NCBI GenBank assembly: GCA_025462755.1
Contig: JAOAPF010000313.1
Location: 1 to 42,530 of the forward strand
Length of the DNA: 42,530 bases
Source of the DNA: Edaphobacter sp.
GTDB lineage: Bacteria > Acidobacteriota > Terriglobia > Terriglobales > Acidobacteriaceae
Reading direction: 5' to 3'
Shown: one piece after another, positions 1-8,766 of the stretch
Layout: each line of letters opens with the position of its first letter
Numbering within the stretch: position 1 is the first letter of the stretch
Notes under the pieces: generated by a model
Told to the model about the DNA's origin: nothing
Seen by the model: the letters and a program-made list of their open reading frames with translations, nothing else
Databases searched by the model: none
Program-made: the position numbers and the translations under genes

Positions 1-171
1 GGAGTGCAACTCACGTTCAGCCTTTGCTATAGCTTTTCCGACCAGGAGGACTGTTCTCTTTCGTTGTCCAAACTGGCCCACTCAATCGACCGGAACCCTC
101 GACAAGGTTCTGCCGCTTCGCTAGACACCATTCGCCTGTCTTCCATTCCAATAGGTGGTACCGTCAACGTG

Positions 172-1077
172 ATGCCCACAGCCCTTCTCCACACCGATCT
201 CGGCGATCTTCCCCTCACAGCCCAAGGCAAGGTCCGCGACATCTACGCCCTCTCCGACGACCAACTCCTCTTCGTCGCGAGCGACCGCATCTCCGCCTTC
301 GATCATGTTCTGGGCAGCGGAATACCCGATAAGGGCAAGATCCTCACCCAGCTCTCCCTCTTCTGGTTCGACCTCCTCAAGTCCACCGTCCCGAACCATC
401 TCATTACCGCGGACGCCACCCTGTTCCCCAGCGAACTCCAACCGTATTTCAATCAACTCGCCGGTCGCACCATGTTAGTTAAGCGAGCAAAGATGTTCCC
501 CGTAGAGTGCGTCGTCCGCGGTTATCTCTCTGGCTCCGGATGGAAGGACTACCAACAGAACGGCGCGATCTGCGGCATCAAGCTACCTTCCGGCCTCCGC
601 GAATCCGATCGCTTGCCCGAACCAATCTTCACGCCCGCCGCCAAAATCAACACCGGCGGCCACGATGAAAACATCTCCTACACGACAGTGGAACAAACCA
701 TAGGCGCAGCCCACGCCGATGCGCTTCGCACCCTCACTCTCGACATCTACGACAAAGCCACAAAACATGCAGCCAGCAAAGGCCTGATCCTCGCCGACAC
801 TAAGTTTGAGTTCGGTCTTTTAGGTGACACCATCATCCTCGCCGACGAAGTCCTCACCCCTGACTCCTCCCGCTACTGGCCCGCCGCAACCTACAACCCC
901 GGAGGCCCTCAGCCCTCCTTCGACAAGCAGTACGTCCGCGACTACCTCGAATCCATTCATTGGAACAAACAAGCGCCTGCACCCGCGCTGCCCGACGAAG
1001 TCGTCTCCCGCACGCGCGAAAAGTACCTCGAAGCCTTTCGCCTGATTACCGGACGTGCCGACCTCGCTAATACCTAA
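172..1077 (+). CDS. purC: SAICAR synthetase (phosphoribosylaminoimidazole-succinocarboxamide synthase)
   Basis: This cytoplasmic enzyme joins CAIR and L-aspartate, using ATP, to give SAICAR in purine synthesis. Family landmarks are present in order: GKVRDIYAL near the N-terminus, then ASDRISAFD, KMFPVECVVRGYLSGSGW, the INTGGHDENIS segment, LADTKFEFG and LADEVLTPDSSRYW. At 301 residues it fits the long monodomain form. The frame is open upstream to base 4, but that extension looks nothing like the family, so the ATG at 172 is chosen. The stop lies 6 bases before the CvpA-like gene. Identification is secure. Confidence 0.95.
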   Translation: MPTALLHTDLGDLPLTAQGKVRDIYALSDDQLLFVASDRISAFDHVLGSGIPDKGKILTQLSLFWFDLLKSTVPNHLITADATLFPSELQPYFNQLAGRTMLVKRAKMFPVECVVRGYLSGSGWKDYQQNGAICGIKLPSGLRESDRLPEPIFTPAAKINTGGHDENISYTTVEQTIGAAHADALRTLTLDIYDKATKHAASKGLILADTKFEFGLLGDTIILADEVLTPDSSRYWPAATYNPGGPQPSFDKQYVRDYLESIHWNKQAPAPALPDEVVSRTREKYLEAFRLITGRADLANT

Positions 1078-1083
1078 AACCGC

Positions 1084-1620
1084 ATGAATCTCTTCGACTG
1101 TTTTCTCATCGCGGTGCTCGTCTACTCCACCATCGTGGCCTTCCTGCGTGGCATCATCCTTGAGCTCTTCTCGCTCGGCGGCCTCATCGCAGGAATCCTG
1201 CTTGCAAGTTGGAACTTCAAGCATGTCGCGATCATTCTTGGACACCTCATCACCACGCCTGCGATTGCTGAGATAGTCGCCTTTCTTCTCATCATCATCG
1301 GCGTCATGGTGCTCTGTACTCTCCTCGGCAAGGCCCTGAACCGCACCGCCCACGCCATCGGCCTTGGCTTCTTCGATCGACTCCTGGGCGCGCTGTTCGG
1401 CTTCGCGCGAGGATGTCTTTTTGGGGTCGCCATCCTGATGGCGATCGCCGCCTTCCTGCCACATTCTGCGTGGATTGCGAATTCCCGGCTATCTTCCTAT
1501 TTCCTTGCAGGGGCGCATGCGGTATCCTTCGTTGTACCTCACGACCTTCAGCAGCAGATTCTGAATGGCGCGCAGCAACTCAAGCACAACGCGCCCGATT
1601 GGATCAAACCGCTTCGGTAG
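1084..1620 (+). CDS. CvpA family membrane protein
   Basis: A 178-residue integral membrane protein with about four hydrophobic segments (roughly residues 4-24, 28-48, 62-86 and 103-125). The first segment pair is joined by VAFLRGIILELFSLGGLIAG, which is typical of CvpA/colicin V production proteins. Family members are needed for envelope homeostasis and, in enterobacteria, colicin V production; the molecular activity is not settled. It starts 6 bases after purC and is probably cotranscribed with it. Family assignment is good; the role here is not inferable. Confidence 0.85.
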   Translation: MNLFDCFLIAVLVYSTIVAFLRGIILELFSLGGLIAGILLASWNFKHVAIILGHLITTPAIAEIVAFLLIIIGVMVLCTLLGKALNRTAHAIGLGFFDRLLGALFGFARGCLFGVAILMAIAAFLPHSAWIANSRLSSYFLAGAHAVSFVVPHDLQQQILNGAQQLKHNAPDWIKPLR

Positions 1621-1627
1621 AGGCACA

Positions 1628-1951
1628 ATGAGAGTGTGTGGTTCCACGAAGGAACTGCAGCGAGGAATAACCTTGAAGCGCGAACTGGACGGTTTGATCA
1701 CGCAGATGCATAGCGCCGGCATCCCCTACACGGAGGCCGTTCGTCAATTCAAGAAGCGCTACATCCTGGAAGTTCTGGCGCAGCACAAAGGAAACCAGTG
1801 CAAGGCCGCCGAAGAACTCGGCATGCATCGCAACACCCTCAGCCGCACTCTGGCCGAGCTCGACATGGACACCGCGCAGATCCGCAACGGCATGCGCCGG
1901 CCACCCAGCAGCGAGCGCCCCAGAATCCAGAACATCGCCCACGCCCGATAG
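1628..1951 (+). CDS. Fis-type helix-turn-helix regulator
   Basis: A 107-residue protein whose C-terminal half carries a Fis-family helix-turn-helix: a helix ending in QHKGNQCKAAEELG, then MHRNTLSRTLAEL as turn and recognition helix. The upstream part (LKRELDGLITQMHSAG) is helical, as in stand-alone Fis-like proteins without the AAA+ domain. The ATG at 1628 lies 8 bases after the CvpA-like stop; a longer reading from 1565 would run back into that gene and adds no recognisable sequence. It probably binds DNA as a dimer; targets are unknown. Confidence 0.8.
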   Translation: MRVCGSTKELQRGITLKRELDGLITQMHSAGIPYTEAVRQFKKRYILEVLAQHKGNQCKAAEELGMHRNTLSRTLAELDMDTAQIRNGMRRPPSSERPRIQNIAHAR

Positions 1952-1978
1952 TCGCCGGGTCCGTCTAACCAGCAGTCA

Positions 1979-3910
1979 ATGACAGCAGTTCCCCAGCCAC
2001 GAGCCTCCACAATCGCCAGACGTGCAGCCACGTTCGCACTCTGCTGTCTCCCCATCCCAACGTTCGCCCAGGCCCCTGCCGACAAAACACCAGCCAACAA
2101 GAAAACCGTAGAGACCACGGACGGAACACCAACAAAGCACCAGACCCAGGCTGCCGAAGACGCCTATCTCGCCGGGGCACGACTGCTGGACCACGACGAT
2201 CTCGCCCGCGCGGAGATTCAGTTCGACAAAGCGGCCAAGCTCAACCCCTCCAACGGCGACTACGCCATGGCGTATTCCATTACCCATCAGCGACACATCA
2301 CCGAACTGGTCAAGGAATCGGGCAAAGCCCGCCTCCTCGGCCAGAACGAAAAAGCCGAGACCCTCCTGGCCGAAGCACGTCTCCTCGATCCACAGAACAA
2401 CATCGTCGGCCCCAGCGTTGACCCCGGCGGGCTCCCCAGGGCATTCCATCCAACGATAGAGCCTTGGATACGCGAGGACCCAGCCATTGCCGGCCCAGTC
2501 ACTCTCCGGCCCGACTCTGGCCCGAAGAGTTTTCACCTTCATGCTGACGAGCAGGACGTCATCCGGCAGGTTCTCTCCAACTACGGCATCGCCGCCACGT
2601 TTGACGAGTCCGTGCCACGGCAGAATATACGTTTCGATCTCGACGACTCACCGTACCAGCAAGCCGTACCCATCCTGCTCAGCATGGCGCATCTCTTCGC
2701 CGTACCGCTTGATCCCAAAAGCGTACTTATTGCCAAAGACACCCCGGAAAATCGCCAGCGGCTCGAGCACCAGTTGCAGGAGACCATCTACATTCCCGGC
2801 ATGACCAACGAGCAGATGGACGAGTTCGGCAACGTCGTCCGCAACGTCTTCGATGTAAAGCAGCTCACCGTCGACAAAGCGGCTGGGACCCTCGTGATCC
2901 GCGCCCCAGAGGCGACTCTGACTTACGTCAATCTCACCCTCGCCGACCTCATTGACGGGGGCAGCGAGGTCATGATCGACCTCAAGCTCTACTCGGTGAA
3001 CAAAACCAATCAGCGCAACATCGGCGCCCAGCTTCCCCAGCAGATCGGCCTTTATAACGTAAACGCCGCGGCACAGAATCTGGTGGCCTCCAATCAAAGC
3101 CTTGTCAACCAGGCCATTGCTCAGGGGCTCATTCCGGCAGGCTCAAGCAACATTACGATCGCCCTCGCCCTCATCGCCTCAGGTCTCGTACAGAGCACCC
3201 TGCTCTCCAGCACCGTAGGCTTCTTCGGCGGCGGCCTTACTGCGACCGGCGTCACTACCAACCAGAATGCCGCCTTCAATCTCGCCCTGACCGCCAGCGA
3301 TACCCGCGCTTTGAACGATGTCCAGATTCGTGTCGGCGACCGGCAACCGGCCACATTCCGCATCGGGCAACGCTACCCCATCACGACCGCGACCTACTCC
3401 ACCGCCTCCCCCGCCCAAACCTCCGCGCTCGCAGGCGTCTCTATTAATGGCGTCAGCGCCACCAGCCTGCTCAACGCTGCAGTCGGTTCCCCCATCACAA
3501 TTCCCCAGATTCAATACGAGGACCTCGGCCTAACGTTAAAAGCAACGCCCGTCGTGCAGCGCTCCGGCGCCATCAAAATGCACCTCGACTTGAAGATTGA
3601 AGCGCTCAACGGCGGCTCCATAAACAGCATCCCAATTCTCAACAGTCAACAGTTCGCCTCCGACGTCACCGTCGATGATGGAGACACGGCGGTCATGGTC
3701 AGCAGTCTCACAAAAAACGAGTCCGCCAGCATCAGCGGATACCCGGGACTCGCCGATCTTCCCGGCTTTCAAACCGCCACCGCAGACAAGATGACGACGA
3801 CCGACTCGGGCGAGCTCATCCTTCTCGTCACCCCGCACGTAACCCGCCGCCGCGCCAACCTGACCGCCGGCCCACGTATAGCGATCAATTTGCCGGAGCC
3901 GTCAAGTTAG
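1979..3910 (+). CDS. Secretin-family outer-membrane protein (type II/III secretion, GspD/PilQ-like)
   Basis: A 643-residue exported protein. Residues 1-30 look like a signal peptide ending in PTFAQA. A TPR-like helical part (about 45-115) follows, then short N-type domains, then the secretin beta-barrel domain with VMIDLKLYSVNKTNQRNIG (about 332-350) and a C-terminal part containing the VTVDDGDTAVM and GELILLVTPHVTRRR signatures. Such proteins form large outer-membrane channels for type II secretion or type IV pili. No other secretion genes are adjacent, so the system it serves is unknown. Its last 26 bases overlap the convergent kinase gene. Confidence 0.85.
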   Translation: MTAVPQPRASTIARRAATFALCCLPIPTFAQAPADKTPANKKTVETTDGTPTKHQTQAAEDAYLAGARLLDHDDLARAEIQFDKAAKLNPSNGDYAMAYSITHQRHITELVKESGKARLLGQNEKAETLLAEARLLDPQNNIVGPSVDPGGLPRAFHPTIEPWIREDPAIAGPVTLRPDSGPKSFHLHADEQDVIRQVLSNYGIAATFDESVPRQNIRFDLDDSPYQQAVPILLSMAHLFAVPLDPKSVLIAKDTPENRQRLEHQLQETIYIPGMTNEQMDEFGNVVRNVFDVKQLTVDKAAGTLVIRAPEATLTYVNLTLADLIDGGSEVMIDLKLYSVNKTNQRNIGAQLPQQIGLYNVNAAAQNLVASNQSLVNQAIAQGLIPAGSSNITIALALIASGLVQSTLLSSTVGFFGGGLTATGVTTNQNAAFNLALTASDTRALNDVQIRVGDRQPATFRIGQRYPITTATYSTASPAQTSALAGVSINGVSATSLLNAAVGSPITIPQIQYEDLGLTLKATPVVQRSGAIKMHLDLKIEALNGGSINSIPILNSQQFASDVTVDDGDTAVMVSSLTKNESASISGYPGLADLPGFQTATADKMTTTDSGELILLVTPHVTRRRANLTAGPRIAINLPEPSS

Positions 3911-5339
3911 CCCCGCCACCCGCCGGCAGCCACACGGTAAACACCGTTCCATGGCGATTGTCACGCCGCGTCCTCGTGCTGATATACCCACCGTGTTTTT
4001 CGACAATCCCTTTGCTCACCCACAGCCCGAGTCCGGTCCCGGTCATCTCCTTGGTTGTCTGAAATGGCTCGAAAAGATGCGCCCTGATCTCCGGCCGGAT
4101 TCCCTCCCCCGTGTCTGCTACGGTTAGCCGGACCCCCTTCGCTCCGCTATGCCAATTCGTCTGCGGATGCAATCGCACCAGCAGCCGCCCCCCGCTGCTC
4201 ATCGCGTCCAACGCGTTCCTCACCAGATTATTCATCACTTGGCGAATCTCTCCTTCGAGCGACAGCACCCGCGGCAATGGCATCAGTTTCAGATCCGCAT
4301 CGATGCCTCGAACCATGATTCGCCCTGTATACAGAGCCATCACCGTGCGCAGCAGCTCCGCCATATCCACTTCCACCGGTTTGCTCTGCTGCCGGTTGAA
4401 GCGCAGCGTTTGTAGTGTGATCTCGGTTACGCGCGCCAGTTCACTCTGTGCCAGCAGAGTATATTGCCGCACATCCTCAATCGATTCTGATTGCCTGATC
4501 AGAAACAGCAGATTCGTAATCGACTCCAGCGGATTATTGATTTCATGCGCGATCGACGAAGCAAGTTGCCCCACCGCGGCCAGCTTCTCCGACCTCCGCA
4601 GCGCCTCGTCCTGCAATCGCACCTGTGTCACATCCGAATTCACCGCCACACCGCCCAGTATCTTGCCATTCAGACAAATCGGCGCTGCCACACTGCGTAT
4701 CCACCGATCCGCTGTCTTCACTGTCTCCGTTGACCACTCCCCGGCCAGCGCTTTTTCGAGCGTCTTCAGTTCGCCCGGAAATTCACCCCCACTCATCATC
4801 TTAGCCACGTGGTTCGATCTCATCTTCACATCGGGCGTTGCAATGTACACCCCATGCGGCATGCTTTCGATCACGGCATCCAACTCCGCCGTCTTCCGCT
4901 CCGCCAGCTCATAAGCCTTTCGCAGATCCTCCTGTTGCTGCCGCAATTCACTCACCTCGCGAAACGTGACCACAACGCCAACCACACAGCCCTCGATCGC
5001 CACCGGTTGTGCCGAGATCTCAGCTAGAAAAGAGCTCCCATTTTTCCGGAACATCGTATCCGTCGCCTGGCGCAACGCTTTGTTGTTGCGAATCACATCG
5101 GAGATCGGACACTCTTCGCCCGGAAACCGGCGGCCGTCCGGGTAGTGATGGTGCACCAACTCATGCATATTCCTGCCGAGTAGCTCCTCGCTATCAAAGC
5201 CAAAAGTCCTTACAGCCATTCGATTGACGAAAGTACAGTTCCCCTCCAGGTCCAGGCCCCAAATCCCCTCGGCGGCAAAATCCAGCAGCGCCTGCCAATG
5301 CTGCATCTGCCCGTCGGTCTGTGATGTCGGTATCGTCAT
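3885..5339 (-). CDS. PAS-domain sensor histidine kinase
   Basis: A 484-residue kinase without an evident membrane segment, so probably cytoplasmic. A PAS domain spans about 12-130, a second PAS-like region about 150-240, then a HisKA domain with the H-box SSIAHEINNP (phospho-acceptor His265), and an HATPase_c domain with the N-box NNLVRNALDAM, the G1 box VADTGEGI, the F-box LFEPFQTTK and the G2 box GTGLGLWVSKGIVEKHGG. It should autophosphorylate on ATP and pass phosphate to a response regulator, but none is encoded next to it. It converges on and slightly overlaps the secretin gene. Confidence 0.9.
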   Translation of the reverse strand: MTIPTSQTDGQMQHWQALLDFAAEGIWGLDLEGNCTFVNRMAVRTFGFDSEELLGRNMHELVHHHYPDGRRFPGEECPISDVIRNNKALRQATDTMFRKNGSSFLAEISAQPVAIEGCVVGVVVTFREVSELRQQQEDLRKAYELAERKTAELDAVIESMPHGVYIATPDVKMRSNHVAKMMSGGEFPGELKTLEKALAGEWSTETVKTADRWIRSVAAPICLNGKILGGVAVNSDVTQVRLQDEALRRSEKLAAVGQLASSIAHEINNPLESITNLLFLIRQSESIEDVRQYTLLAQSELARVTEITLQTLRFNRQQSKPVEVDMAELLRTVMALYTGRIMVRGIDADLKLMPLPRVLSLEGEIRQVMNNLVRNALDAMSSGGRLLVRLHPQTNWHSGAKGVRLTVADTGEGIRPEIRAHLFEPFQTTKEMTGTGLGLWVSKGIVEKHGGYISTRTRRDNRHGTVFTVWLPAGGGANLTAPAN

Positions 5340-5538
5340 CTAGTTCGTTTCCAACCTGCAGTTCGTTTCCTACCTGTAATCACGCTAAATACGCGGCGAT
5401 CGCTAAGTATGCGTCCCTCACTAAATGAGATGCGAATTCTTCGCCTCCCGTGCACGCTAAACTCTGATGACAACGCAGTAAACGCCAACGCTGCGTTGAC
5501 CCCAATGACCTTGGCCGCTATACTTGAACATGGTAAGA

Positions 5539-5613
5539 GCGGGAGTAGCTCAGTGGTAGAGTGCTTCCTTGCCAAGGAAGATGTCGCCGGTTCGACCCCG
5601 GTCTCCCGCTCCA
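5539..5613 (+). tRNA. tRNA-Gly (anticodon GCC)
   Basis: A full cloverleaf can be drawn: acceptor GCGGGAG pairs with CTCCCGC at 5603-5609, the D arm contains GCTCAGTGGTAGAG, the anticodon stem CTTCC/GGAAG encloses loop TTGCCAA with anticodon GCC at 5571-5573, and the T arm is GCCGGTTCGACCCCGGT. Discriminator U at 5610 is followed by an encoded CCA. It lies 69 bases before the tRNA-Cys gene on the same strand. Confidence 0.96.
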
Positions 5614-5682
5614 AACAAATCCTGTCTGCGGTACACTTCTCCCACAATTTTCAGCAGGGCAGAAGCAGGCAAGCCCAGCCAA

Positions 5683-5757
5683 GGCGCGGTACCCAAGTGG
5701 TAAGGGAGAGGTCTGCAAAACCTTTATGCGTCGGTTCGATCCCGACCCGCGCCTCCA
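5683..5757 (+). tRNA. tRNA-Cys (anticodon GCA), probable ICE attachment site
   Basis: Acceptor GGCGCGG (5683-5689) pairs with CCGCGCC (5747-5753), the anticodon loop CTGCAAA carries GCA at 5715-5717, the T arm is TCGGTTCGATCCCGA, and U73 followed by encoded CCA fits tRNA-Cys. An integrase gene on the opposite strand ends 87 bases downstream, the usual arrangement when an element is inserted at the 3' end of a tRNA gene. The tRNA is intact. Confidence 0.96.
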
Positions 5758-5774
5758 AATTCCTCAATAACCTG

Positions 5775-5800
5775 GCAACCAGTCAAAAAAACCTGGTTGC
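5775..5800. repeat. Inverted repeat between tRNA-Cys and integrase
   Basis: GCAACCAG (5775-5782) and CTGGTTGC (5793-5800) form a perfect 8-bp inverted repeat around a 10-base A-rich spacer. AACCTGG also appears twice directly (5769-5775 and 5790-5796). Lying between the tRNA 3' end and the integrase stop, it could be an integrase binding site in the left attachment region or a transcription stop. There is no clean T tract, so a simple terminator is less likely. Confidence 0.4.
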
Positions 5801-5843
5801 TTAAATGGTTATCAATTGGACGAATTCCCCTCCTACAAACCTC

Positions 5844-7328
5844 CTATACCTCCACCGGATTGACCGCAAATTCAGCCGGGATCACATATCCCAGCTGACC
5901 GCTGATCATGTCTGCCGCTCGGTCCGCATTCTCATCGAGAACGTGAGCATAGTGCCTCATCACGATGTCCGGGCGCGAGTGACCAAGCCGCTGCTGCACG
6001 ACTTTGGGATCCACTCGATTCCCGATCATCTGAGTTGATCCCCAATGCCTGATCAGTCGCCAGGTGATATGCGGCAAGCCGAGCCGGTCTGCGACCGGCT
6101 GAATCTTCCGGGCGAGAATTTCCTCGTACCGCATCGGACCGGGCTTCATCTTCGTTCCGCCCGTCTTAATGCGGTTGGGGAACATCCAGTCATCATCCTG
6201 CGCGTTCACCCGCCGCTTAAGAGAGAGCAGACGATCTACGTCCGCATCAGTCAAGCGAATAAGTCGGTGTCCGTCCTGGTACTTCGGGGTGTGGAACTTG
6301 CCCTTGTTCATCGCGCGCACGATCCACAGATCCCTGGTCTCAGGCCTCAGATCGCTCCACCTGAACACAAGTTCCTCTGGACGGATAGAGCTGACTGAAA
6401 CCAGATATACCATTGTGCTGTACGGCTCCTCCAGATTGTTGATCAACAGAATCAGCTGATTTCCAGTCGGGAGTATGGGCGGTTCCTTGACCCCATCCGG
6501 AGGCAGATCCGCACCTGCAGCAGGATTCGACGTGATGTAACCGTGTTTGATTGCACATTCGAAGATCGAGCTGAGCCCCCACTTGAGATTCCTCAGTGTT
6601 TGCACCGCTTTCCCTTCAAGCCTCTTCTGGTTGAGGAATGTCTGCACATCCTCAGGAGTGATGTCGGACAACTCGAAGTCGCCGAACTCGGGAAGGTAGT
6701 GCGCGCGTATGTTGGTCTCATATCCGTGCACCGTCGTTCCTTTCTGGTTCGCCATCTTGAGAGCGCGGTATTTCTGAATAAATCCGCTGAACGACATCAT
6801 CTTCTTCGGCTTGCGTTTGACATCGTTATCGTTAATTGGGTTGAGAATCACTGCCAACTTCTGGCGGGCGACCTTTTCATTTGGGATATCTTCCAGCGAA
6901 CCAAGGATGACGGACTTGCGCGCACGTATCGTCTTCCCTGCTTCACTGATGATGTCTTCCCGATAGAACCCCTGCCAATACGCTGGACCACGATCCGTAC
7001 GTAACTTCACACTGCCATTTTGAAATCGTCTACGAGCCAATTTGTACTTCCCCTTTCGGTTGGCTCGCACAATTCCGTCGAATGATCCCAGCCTAGCACT
7101 GGGCCGGTGCCTCTCGCGACTGCGGATATAGGTGGAAATCTTGTCCGGATCGAAGCGAACCGACCGTTCTCCGATCCGGACCACCGGCAGCGGATGCTTC
7201 GCCCCTTCCATCGTGTGCTGATAGACAAAGGATTTTGAGAGCCCGAACAGGCTGCAGAGCTCTCGTGCTGTGAGCAGCTTCTTCGGCCCGGATGGCATTC
7301 CATCAAGGCCTTGCGTTTCAATATTCAT
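5844..7328 (-). CDS. int: Tyrosine recombinase/integrase with N-terminal excisionase-like HTH
   Basis: A 494-residue integrase that should cut and join DNA to insert and excise the element. Residues about 15-70 form an AlpA/excisionase-like winged helix (LLTARELCSLFGLSKSFVYQ, then VVRIGERSVRFDPDKI). A SAM-like core-binding domain follows (about 180-270), then the catalytic domain: first Arg in SSIRPEELVFRWSDL, box II RLIRHW, LGHS, and nucleophile Tyr460 in MRHYAHV. In box II the usual first His is Arg. The ATG at 7328 is chosen because AGGAG lies at a proper distance (7335-7339 on the complement). The gene faces tRNA-Cys, the likely target. Confidence 0.9.
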   Translation of the reverse strand: MNIETQGLDGMPSGPKKLLTARELCSLFGLSKSFVYQHTMEGAKHPLPVVRIGERSVRFDPDKISTYIRSRERHRPSARLGSFDGIVRANRKGKYKLARRRFQNGSVKLRTDRGPAYWQGFYREDIISEAGKTIRARKSVILGSLEDIPNEKVARQKLAVILNPINDNDVKRKPKKMMSFSGFIQKYRALKMANQKGTTVHGYETNIRAHYLPEFGDFELSDITPEDVQTFLNQKRLEGKAVQTLRNLKWGLSSIFECAIKHGYITSNPAAGADLPPDGVKEPPILPTGNQLILLINNLEEPYSTMVYLVSVSSIRPEELVFRWSDLRPETRDLWIVRAMNKGKFHTPKYQDGHRLIRLTDADVDRLLSLKRRVNAQDDDWMFPNRIKTGGTKMKPGPMRYEEILARKIQPVADRLGLPHITWRLIRHWGSTQMIGNRVDPKVVQQRLGHSRPDIVMRHYAHVLDENADRAADMISGQLGYVIPAEFAVNPVEV

Positions 7329-7574
7329 TGCGTTCCTCCTTGCTTTGCCCTCGCAAAGCGGAGGAAGCATCGAACGGTTTCAAAACTCGCTCAAATCTCC
7401 GAAACAAACTCACCCCGGAGGTATTTCCTGCGAATAGATCCGGCCATCTGAAGTCCTCAGGTCTGCACCCTCTTCAGCCTCGTATCGCCAACCTATTTAT
7501 TTACAATGAGTTACGTGGAATTTGACTGAGTTTCGATTCAGCCCCATGCTCTTCGGCGTGCAAGGAGGAGCGGG

Positions 7575-7853
7575 ATGAGCAGAAGCACTCAACTTTGTGT
7601 CTTGGCCGGTGCAATGACACTTGCCGATCTGGTGGTGTTTATCCACTGCGTTCCGATCGTCTGTCAGGCGTGGGGATCGAATCGTTGGATCATGTGCGCG
7701 CTGTTTGCAGGAACGGTGGTTTGGGCCGACTCGCTGCTGAATCTGTGGCGCGCCGCGACTCGAGGTCTCGCCCTGCGCCGGAATCCCGCCCCAGCTCCCG
7801 CCTCGCTCTTATCGCTTCCTGTGCACGATGAAGCGAGCCATCCCAATGTTTGA
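7575..7853 (+). CDS. Small membrane protein at the head of the conjugation region
   Basis: A 92-residue protein with about two hydrophobic segments (roughly residues 8-32 and 38-60) and a short proline-rich tail. No family is recognised. The start is supported by AAGGAGGAGC just upstream. Its stop overlaps the likely start of the MoxR gene by 8 bases, which suggests translational coupling. It is the first + strand gene after the divergent integrase, so a promoter is expected in 7329-7574. It could be a membrane accessory of the secretion apparatus, but nothing in it proves this. Confidence 0.6.
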   Translation: MSRSTQLCVLAGAMTLADLVVFIHCVPIVCQAWGSNRWIMCALFAGTVVWADSLLNLWRAATRGLALRRNPAPAPASLLSLPVHDEASHPNV

Positions 7854-8766
7854 TTCAGTCCAGGAACTCTCGGCCAAACTCGCCGCGACTGGGTACTTCA
7901 TCGATCCGGTTATGACGATGGACATATTTTTAGCCGGGAAGCTCAGGAAGCCATTGATTCTCGAGGGGCCGGCCGGCAGTGGCAAAACGCAGCTAGCCTT
8001 GGCAGTGGCACAAGCCGCGAACACACATATCGAGCGGCTTCAGTGCTACGAGGGGCTCACGGATAAACAGGCAATCGGTGAATTCGATGAAGGCCTCCAG
8101 AGACTGTACATGGAGTTCTGCAAGGGGCAGGGCCTCGGCTGGCACGAAATTGTTCAGACACTCAAAGGTCGCGACTTCTTCCGTCCCGGACCTCTTATGC
8201 GTGCGCTCGAATGCGAGCGCCCATGCGTCCTGCTGATCGATGAGATCGATAAGGTGGACGAAGCAAAAGAGGCACTCCTGCTTGAGCCCTTATCTGCGTA
8301 CCAACTCTCTATCCCCGAATTCGGCACGGTTGAAGCCAAAAGCATTCCCTTTGTCGTAGTCACCAGCAACGAAGAACGCCACCTTGGGGATCCTATCCGG
8401 CGACGCAGCCTCTACATCCGCGTCGACCATCCGACTCCGGAGCGAGAAGCCGAGATTATCGCCAGCCGTACTCCCGACGCATCCCCCCAATTCCATAGAG
8501 AGATGGCCGGCATCGCACTCGCATTCCGCAACTACTCCCTGGAAAAGCCTCCATCCGTCTCCGAGATGATCGATTTCGCGAACGCTCTACAGTTGATGGG
8601 CACAGACCATGTGACTCCCGAACTTCGTGATGTTCTCCTACCCTTTCTCGCCAAGACAGAAAAAGATCGTCGTCACCTCCTCCTGCGCGAGGGATTCACC
8701 AGCTTGCTTCTTGACGGCGCGCGCTTCGCCAAAGAGATGGCACTCACGGCAGGAGGCGAAGCATGA
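7846..8766 (+). CDS. MoxR-family AAA+ ATPase
   Basis: A roughly 306-residue ATPase. Walker A GPAGSGKT lies near residue 41 (47 if the ATG at 7828 is used), followed by the MoxR-typical CYEGL, Walker B LLIDEIDK, a sensor-1 segment VVVTSNEERHLGDPIRRR and an HPTPEREAEI helix. Such ATPases act as chaperone-like remodellers, normally with a von Willebrand A partner; no such partner is encoded nearby. Here the gene heads a conjugation operon and its stop overlaps the next start (ATGA), so a role in assembling or priming the transfer machinery is inferred. The ATG at 7846 gives the shorter overlap with the gene before; 7828 is the alternative. Confidence 0.85.
   Translation: MFDSVQELSAKLAATGYFIDPVMTMDIFLAGKLRKPLILEGPAGSGKTQLALAVAQAANTHIERLQCYEGLTDKQAIGEFDEGLQRLYMEFCKGQGLGWHEIVQTLKGRDFFRPGPLMRALECERPCVLLIDEIDKVDEAKEALLLEPLSAYQLSIPEFGTVEAKSIPFVVVTSNEERHLGDPIRRRSLYIRVDHPTPEREAEIIASRTPDASPQFHREMAGIALAFRNYSLEKPPSVSEMIDFANALQLMGTDHVTPELRDVLLPFLAKTEKDRRHLLLREGFTSLLLDGARFAKEMALTAGGEA

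Noticed and set aside
820..1464. Long - strand frame of 214 residues
   Set aside because: It lies opposite purC and the CvpA-like gene, has a charged low-complexity product, no ribosome site and no family resemblance.
7522..7550. Promoter TTGACT/CATGCT before the first transfer gene
   Set aside because: The -10 box matches only three of six positions; a promoter is expected here but this one is not convincing.
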